Shown in pieces: positions 58,209 to 64,000 of a stretch of DNA of 64,000 bases. Position numbers and translations under genes: made by a program. This DNA comes from Owenia fusiformis (taxonomy: Eukaryota > Annelida > Polychaeta > Sabellida > Oweniidae), in NCBI GenBank assembly GCA_903813345.2, contig CAIIXF020000011.1:24666166-24730165 (forward strand), read 5' to 3'. Every line of letters begins with the position of its first letter. The stretch's first letter is position 1. Below the pieces are notes generated by a model. It saw only the letters and a list, made by a program, of their open reading frames with translations. It searched no databases and was not told the origin of the DNA.

Positions 58209-58590
58209 TTTCTCGATGTGATTATCAATACATGTAAATTTATAATTCCGCGCTTTAGCCATCTTCGACTTCCAAAGTTATAATACAAGTTGGATCAACT
58301 GGAACCTTGTGATTCAAGATACGGTTCCGCTTTGACAATGGACTGTAATTTTAAGGTGGCAGGGAAGATTTCTAAATTATTGCTTAATAATTTTGTGATT
58401 CTGTTTTTGACTGGTATGTAAAGTGGCAATTTAAGGAAGTTCGCTCTCGATACTTGTATTGTGATTGGCAAAGTATATAATTTTAAAGTGGCAATACTTG
58501 TAATTGTGATTTGCAACATTTATTATTTTAAAGTGACAATGCATATATTGTGATTGTCAAAGTTTATGATTTTAAAGTGGCAATATGGGG

Positions 58591-58888
58591 CAGGGGCGGA
58601 TCCAGGAACCAACAAGGGGGGGCCCAAATTTCAGGTCAGAGAAAAAACGTCCGCGCTTGCGCGGAAAAAAATGTTGGGCCCCTAAAATCCAAAAGTGGGC
58701 CCAAATTTTGAAATTTTGAGGCCCATTTTCTTCAAAATTTGGCCTGAAATTAACAAATAAGGCCTTAAAAGGCCCAGTAATGACCAAAAAGGCCCACTTT
58801 TTGGGGCCCAATTTTTTTTTCTGGGCCCACCCAAGGGGGGGGGGGGCCCGGGCCCCTGGGCCCCCCCCCCCCCCCTAATCCGCCAGTG
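58591..58888. mobile_element. 298-bp GC-rich MITE, hAT-like ends, inserted in the decayed repeat
   Basis: Ends CAGGGGCGGATCCAGG and, inverted, CACTGGCGGATTAGG. Comparison with the neighbouring 178-bp units shows the uninterrupted site (ATATGGGGAATTAC) and places the insertion here; TGGGG, or a mutated 8-mer, is duplicated. The right end has long G and C runs (about 58836-58875) able to form a stable hairpin. Confidence 0.75.
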
Positions 58889-60553
58889 TGGGGAGTTACT
58901 TTTAATGAACTCATATAGAGTACATTTAGAGACCTTTCTTGTAACTAACAATGGTGTATGGTCTTTAAATGAGACTTTCAGAAAAGTTGTTTAACATTGC
59001 CTTTTGTTTTAGCTTTTAATCCAAACATTTATTTGGTATGGCAATAGAGTGGCCACACGGTTAGGAAAAGCTTACATCAAACTAGTAAAGGCCTAAAACT
59101 TCAAAAAACAATGTGTGAACAAAATGAAGATTCTTTAAAAGTCAACTTTTCTCATTGAATAATTGAAGTGGAAGTTAAGTAACAAAAACAAACAAGTAAA
59201 GAACATACAGACAATGAATACTCCAACAAATAAACATAACTATAGTTATTGTTTCTTACACATCCAGATGCATGATCAAAGGATCATATATTGCTGGTTT
59301 CAAATTTGTTCTTGTCTGATGGACTTTGGATTTAATTTTTCCCTGGTACTTTTTAGAATAATTGCCTGTTCTGATTTCTGATCGACATGTGTGATTAGTT
59401 TCCCACTTGAACATTTATCTGGCTGTGGTTGAACATGTAGTACTATCCGTCTGGCTGTCTGGGGTTTTGAAAAAGTCATAAATGGCTCTCAAAAAACATC
59501 TAAAGATGGCAGACATGTCTCAGAATGAAACTATAGTTTTGCAATATATAATATGGGACTTGCGCATACCTACATGTAGTAACGATCGATCTTACTTATG
59601 ATGGGAGTGATCTTATCATAAACCGTATTTATCACGTGATAATTGTATTTTTATTTTAAAATACAGCTTGACCGTGTCGTTCTTGCTGTCGCCGGTCGCC
59701 CTAGTGCAGCAAAGTATTCCCATTGTGGCGAACGGTGAGTCCACGGGATCCAGTGTAGGTTTTTGACCGGGGTTTTTGACCTACATAGCCTACATGTAAT
59801 TGCTGACATAAAGATGGCAGCAAGGCAGCAATGTTGTTTCATTTATTTTATCCCTTTAATAACACTGCCATCTTTTAACTTTAGCCTCATAAAATATTTG
59901 AGGCACCTTTACATAAAGATACATTGTAGGTTCATCTCCCAGGTCCCAGCTATTGCCTATAACTTACCCCATATTTTTCATATGCGTACCTCTGGCAGAT
60001 CCAGGGCGGGGGCCTGTGTTCTGGATCCGCCAGTGCGCCTTGTCTAGCCCACCCTGATGAACCTGTGTTTGAGGGTATTCTCGGGGGGGGGGGGGGTTAA
60101 CATATCATGATCCTTAATCAAACCATGGTCCATGATCAAACTAAACCAGCAAGGTAGATATAAACCCGGTTTTAACGGCAGGGAATCCCGGGAAAATCAG
60201 AGATTGGTAAATTCAGAAACTGTGGACCTTGTTCCATGAACCGCCACAAATAGAGGAAGTGAAACCAATATTCTAGAAAAATGGTAGATTATAGAAAATG
60301 GGATCACATTGAGGTATAGTTACTGTTGTTGTACATTAATTTTGTGTTACATTAATCATTTAACTGTATTGATGATACATTCTTCTATAGTTAAAATGGT
60401 GGATAATGTGATGAAGTATCGATTATTCCGAGATCCAAGACTTCTTTTGTGAAATAATTTTCAAAATTTTTTGAGTCAGTGAATCGTTTTGCGTTTCATT
60501 TCGTTTTTGACTTGATAATTTATTGTGGTATGATCATATCCTAGTTTCATAGC
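58889..60553. other. Intergenic, no gene seen
   Basis: Apart from the short MITE remnant and a G run (about 60084-60097), no feature was recognised. Confidence 0.45.
59988..60034. mobile_element. Short remnant of the same GC-rich MITE type
   Basis: CTGGCAGATCCAGG and GGATCCGCCAG lie close together in inverted orientation, as expected of an internally deleted copy of the 58.6-kb element. Confidence 0.45.
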
Positions 60554-60561
60554 TCATGTTG

Positions 60562-61772
60562 TAGTGTCATCGCGATTAATCGATACATCGCGATATACAT
60601 CGCCAAAGCTGATTCTGGCGATGCATCGATGTCTGAAACAAAACATCGATGTTTTTTAAAAAAAGTCATTTGCTAAAAATCACCCTTTCTTATCTTATTT
60701 TGACGCAAATCGCTTAAGGTGCTATGGAACTTAACAGGAAATGACAAAACAGGAAGTGACAATTTTTTTTGCATTTTTAGATATTTTTTGAATAAAGATA
60801 ACAGAGTTCTGGTTTGACCTCCAGTCAATTTAACTATTGCCACATATCATTTACATGAAAAGGATCACAATGTGCATGGTCAGAATGACCATAAACATGA
60901 TGAAATAACCTTTTTAGCCCTTTGAAAGTGTGACTGAAAAAAAGCTAAAAGTAGGAGCGTAGGGAAGGTCACTGAACAGAATCTTTTGAATTTTTCAGAA
61001 AATGTGCCCAATATATTGCTCTAAATGATACAATCTTTGAAAATTTGATATCATTCATAGAAAAAGAAAAAAAAATGAAAAAACTGATTTGAAAAGCGAT
61101 CTATTTTCCTTTTTATGAATGCCATTTTTGTTTAAGACAATTTTCTAAAATTTCAAAGATTGTACTAGTTAGAGCATTATATTGGGCACATTTTCTGAAA
61201 AATTCAAAAGATTCTGTTCAGTGACTATCCCTACGCTCCTACTTTTAGCTTTTTTTCAGTCACACTTTCAAAGGGCTAAAAAGGTTATTTCATCATGTTT
61301 AGGGTCATTCTGACCATGCACATTGTGATCCTGGTCATGTAAATGATATGTGGAAATAGTTAAATTGACTGGAGGTCAAACCAGAACTCTGTTATTTTTA
61401 TTCAAAAAATATCTAAAAATGCAAAAAAAATTGTCACTTCCTGTTTTGTCATTTCCTGTTAACTTCCATAGCACCTTAACTTTCTCATGTCTTATTTCAT
61501 TTCCCAATGTTTCCTGATATTATTTCGCTTTAAAACTGTTTTAGCTAGTCGAAATGAACCATTAATCTAAGAAAAATTACTTTACTTTCATTTCACCGTT
61601 ACTAGAAGTTCCTGGATGAACCAGCGTTCTGTATTTTAGTGCATTAGCGTTCGGTATTTCAGTGCACTTTTCTCGGACTTTTTCTCGATGTACATCGCGA
61701 TGTGCATCGATGTTTACTACTGAAAATTGCCGATGCATCGATGTACGATTATGGCACATCGCGACAACACTA
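60562..61772. mobile_element. hAT-type non-autonomous element with 8-bp target duplication
   Basis: The ends TAGTGTCATCGCGA and, inverted, TAGTGTTGTCGCGA are flanked by a perfect 8-bp duplication TCATGTTG (60554-60561 and 61773-61780). Subterminal CATCGATG-type repeats cluster at both ends, as expected of transposase-binding sites. A second element (60718-61475) is inserted inside. Confidence 0.85.
60718..61475. mobile_element. 758-bp fold-back element flanked by TTAA, nested in the hAT element
   Basis: Arms of about 350 bp are inverted copies starting GGTGCTATGGAA. TTAA flanks both ends (60714-60717 and 61476-61479), the target site of piggyBac and Kolobok type transposons. No coding frame. 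One arm is related to 23870-24120. Confidence 0.8.
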
Positions 61773-61780
61773 TCATGTTG

Positions 61781-64000
61781 ACAATTATAATGTGTTGCAA
61801 AGATAAAAGAAAACAAGAACAAAAAGATATTGATATCGATATAGCAAGTTGCTGCTACAGTGTTCAGCGAAATCACGATCCATGCGAGGAAAAAACATGG
61901 CTTCTCACTAGATAGGAAATTAGAGCAATTAACAACAAGGTGTCGAAGTTACCCCACATGTCGAAGTTACCTCAAGATGGTGTCAACGTTACACCCATTT
62001 GCCCTACTTTGTGAAAAATAAGACTTTAGCTAAAGAATGATACTGTCACTTACCTTCCAGAAGTTAGTAAAACATTCAACCAAACAGCACTTAAACTTTT
62101 TCTGCGTCAACCATTGAGCAGTACTCGAGTCTCTAGCTTACAGCTAGATGTAACTTCATTGATTTCGTAAGTACTCTAGAAAAAGTGCTACATGCATCTA
62201 GAACTCATTTTTAATAAATATTTTTATGAATATTAATTATATTTAGGATGGAGCGTTGCTTGTCTGGATTAAGATATTTCAAAATTTCTTTTCGGAGTTT
62301 GACACATGGTGAAACTTTCTCGCTGTCTAAAAAATGGCTTCCGGTTCCGGACGTGAATTAATGGAGGAAACTTTGAAATTATTCTCACTTAACTCCGTCA
62401 TGCCTAATCGATCATATATGATCGATTTGACGGGTTTATGACGTCACCCGATAAAGAAAAATCTTACCAAAATATAATTGCATCTTTCCACACTATTTCC
62501 CTATAATTGTTATATAAAGTTGTGAAATAAATATAAATACATTCATAGAATACTGCTTTGTTCACTTATTTTGACCAATTTTGTTGTTATTGACCAAAAA
62601 ATAATGCAAAAGAAAAAATTCAAATATTTTTGAAATTATTGATTTCCGGTTCGACCAAGAGGCTGAACTGCGAAATTTGAAATATAATTATTGAAATATC
62701 AAGCCATCTAGGGGCAACAGATGCACTTTTTGAAACTAGTTTCAAGTATAATAATACTAGGGGTATCAGCGAACGTAGAGAAGATGAGCTAAATGGATGA
62801 AAAAGGTTAGAATATGTTCGTTTTCATTCAATTCAATCAAGGCCCGATTTCTGAGAAAAATTCAATTTTCAATTAGATTATCTAAAAATATTTTTTCAAT
62901 ATCCATGCTTTGTGAGATCAGTTCATCAATATTTCCAATTGAAACACATATATAGGGTGTAAAGGGTTACTATATTGTTAATTTTACTACCTTTATGCAC
63001 CTACAAAACCTTGAATGGCAGATGAATTCACTCTGTTAATTTTTTCACTATTTTTCGTCTTTCCTCACTCTTATAGCTACTGTAAGATGTCATGGCACAT
63101 TAAAATCTTGTTGCAAGGTGTGTAGGACAATCAACACAAATATATTATGAAAAATGTTGAGTAGTATAGGGAGGGGGGCATAGGAATTCAGGGGGGAGCA
63201 TAGGGATTCAGGGGGGGTGTATCAGAAGCCTTTGTTGGGGAAACCCATGGAAGGCCAAGCAGTTTGAGGATTAATTGCATGTTCATGATCTATCTGGTTT
63301 ATTAGCAATCAAATATAATGAGTACATGAACAAACAGACATTCACAAGCAGAAATTTGCTTTTAACACATCTTTATACATCTATTATTTCTTCAAAACAT
63401 TGTAGAGTCATGATTTTCATCGATTTGTCAAATATCAGTACCTTATCGCAGATCGTCTTTGGTTTATTCTAGTGAGTCGTGACAGTGACAGTATATTATT
63501 TTTCTATGCTTCATGTAGTTTATCATTTTAAAGCTGTTATGAAACAGAACTGGGTTATTAAACATTTATCAACTGAATCTCGGGTAATAAAAATTATTTA
63601 TTCCTGAATATGGAATTAAGTTGACGGAACAAACCGTTCTTGCGTCATCTTATGACATCGCTATATTTTCATAATATATGCAAATTAGGCAAAAACAGTA
63701 TATGAACAATCCCCCTTAGTATGGCCTATAATATATAATAAAAATTATTCAATTTAAAAGTTTTATTTGTTATAGATTACATATTTCAATTAACATTTCG
63801 ACATAATTTTCCTAGATTTTCCACGATTCCTGGAATTTTTGGCTCGGCATCGCAAACTTTAGCATAATCTAGTTACACCAAATCATCCTTATACCCATCA
63901 TGTAATATACCATTTTAAAGCTTAAATCAAGACAAATCCATGTTTTTCAAAATTGCAATAATTGAACAGTATTTGAGAAAAACTGTATTGACTGTAGAGA
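61781..64000. other. Intergenic, no gene recognised
   Basis: Contains short motif repeats (GTCGAAGTTACC near 61940-61970) and a G-rich near-duplication around 63173-63218. No exon or RNA gene was recognised. Confidence 0.45.

Noticed and set aside
57670-58283. Three similar open frames of 75-85 codons
   Set aside because: Copies of one frame in the 178-bp tandem repeat, with no sign of coding constraint.
58572-58951. Open frames rich in Gly/Pro on the - strand
   Set aside because: Low-complexity translation of a GC-rich MITE.

Overview
This is a stretch of nuclear genome from an AT-rich invertebrate animal. The evidence is multi-exon genes with GT/AG introns, metazoan signalling families (rhodopsin-type GPCR, claudin-fold protein, ionotropic glutamate receptor, ETS factor), polymerase III tRNA arrays and many short inverted-repeat transposons. 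Gene density is low. The repeat families and the receptor suggest a marine deuterostome or lophotrochozoan, but I cannot fix the phylum.

Layout. 1.4-2.4 kb: a dead mariner-like transposon. 3.97-5.09 kb (+): an intronless adenosine-receptor-like GPCR. 6.3-7.2 kb: a fold-back element with TA ends. 7.7-9.4 kb (+): a three-exon PMP22/claudin-fold membrane protein. 10.0-10.5 kb: an 81-bp tandem repeat. 11.1-11.5 kb: a second TA fold-back element. 11.85-26.46 kb (-): a complete 13-exon ionotropic glutamate receptor of about 992 residues, which I rebuilt exon by exon with consistent splice phases. Its intron 2 holds a 166-bp tandem array of tRNA-Ser genes. Its intron 1 holds a 145-bp tandem array of tRNA-Thr genes, one split by a 2.05-kb DNA transposon. 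26.8-27.7 kb: a probable DNA transposon. 28-35 kb: no gene seen. 35.3-36.7 kb: a 53-bp minisatellite. 37.0-37.5 kb: an unidentified open frame. 41.4-42.95 kb (-): the last two exons of an ERG/FLI-like ETS factor. 44.5-55.8 kb: no gene seen. 55.9-56.75 kb: an 890-bp near-perfect palindromic element with a 5-bp target duplication. 57.5-58.2 kb: a 178-bp tandem array with an inserted GC-rich element just downstream. 60.55-61.78 kb: an hAT-type element with an 8-bp target duplication and a TTAA-flanked fold-back nested inside it.

The most interesting locus is the glutamate receptor. Its fold is clearly kainate/AMPA-like, but the Q/R site is Met, the acidic +4 residue is missing, the SYTANLAAF gate motif is strongly altered, several ligand contacts differ, and a long Thr-rich linker separates the N-terminal and ligand-binding domains. 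The convergent neighbour is a claudin-fold protein, the fold of known AMPA-receptor auxiliary subunits, and both proteins end in a class I PDZ ligand. A shared complex is speculative but testable. The receptor's introns also host two polymerase III arrays on its own strand.
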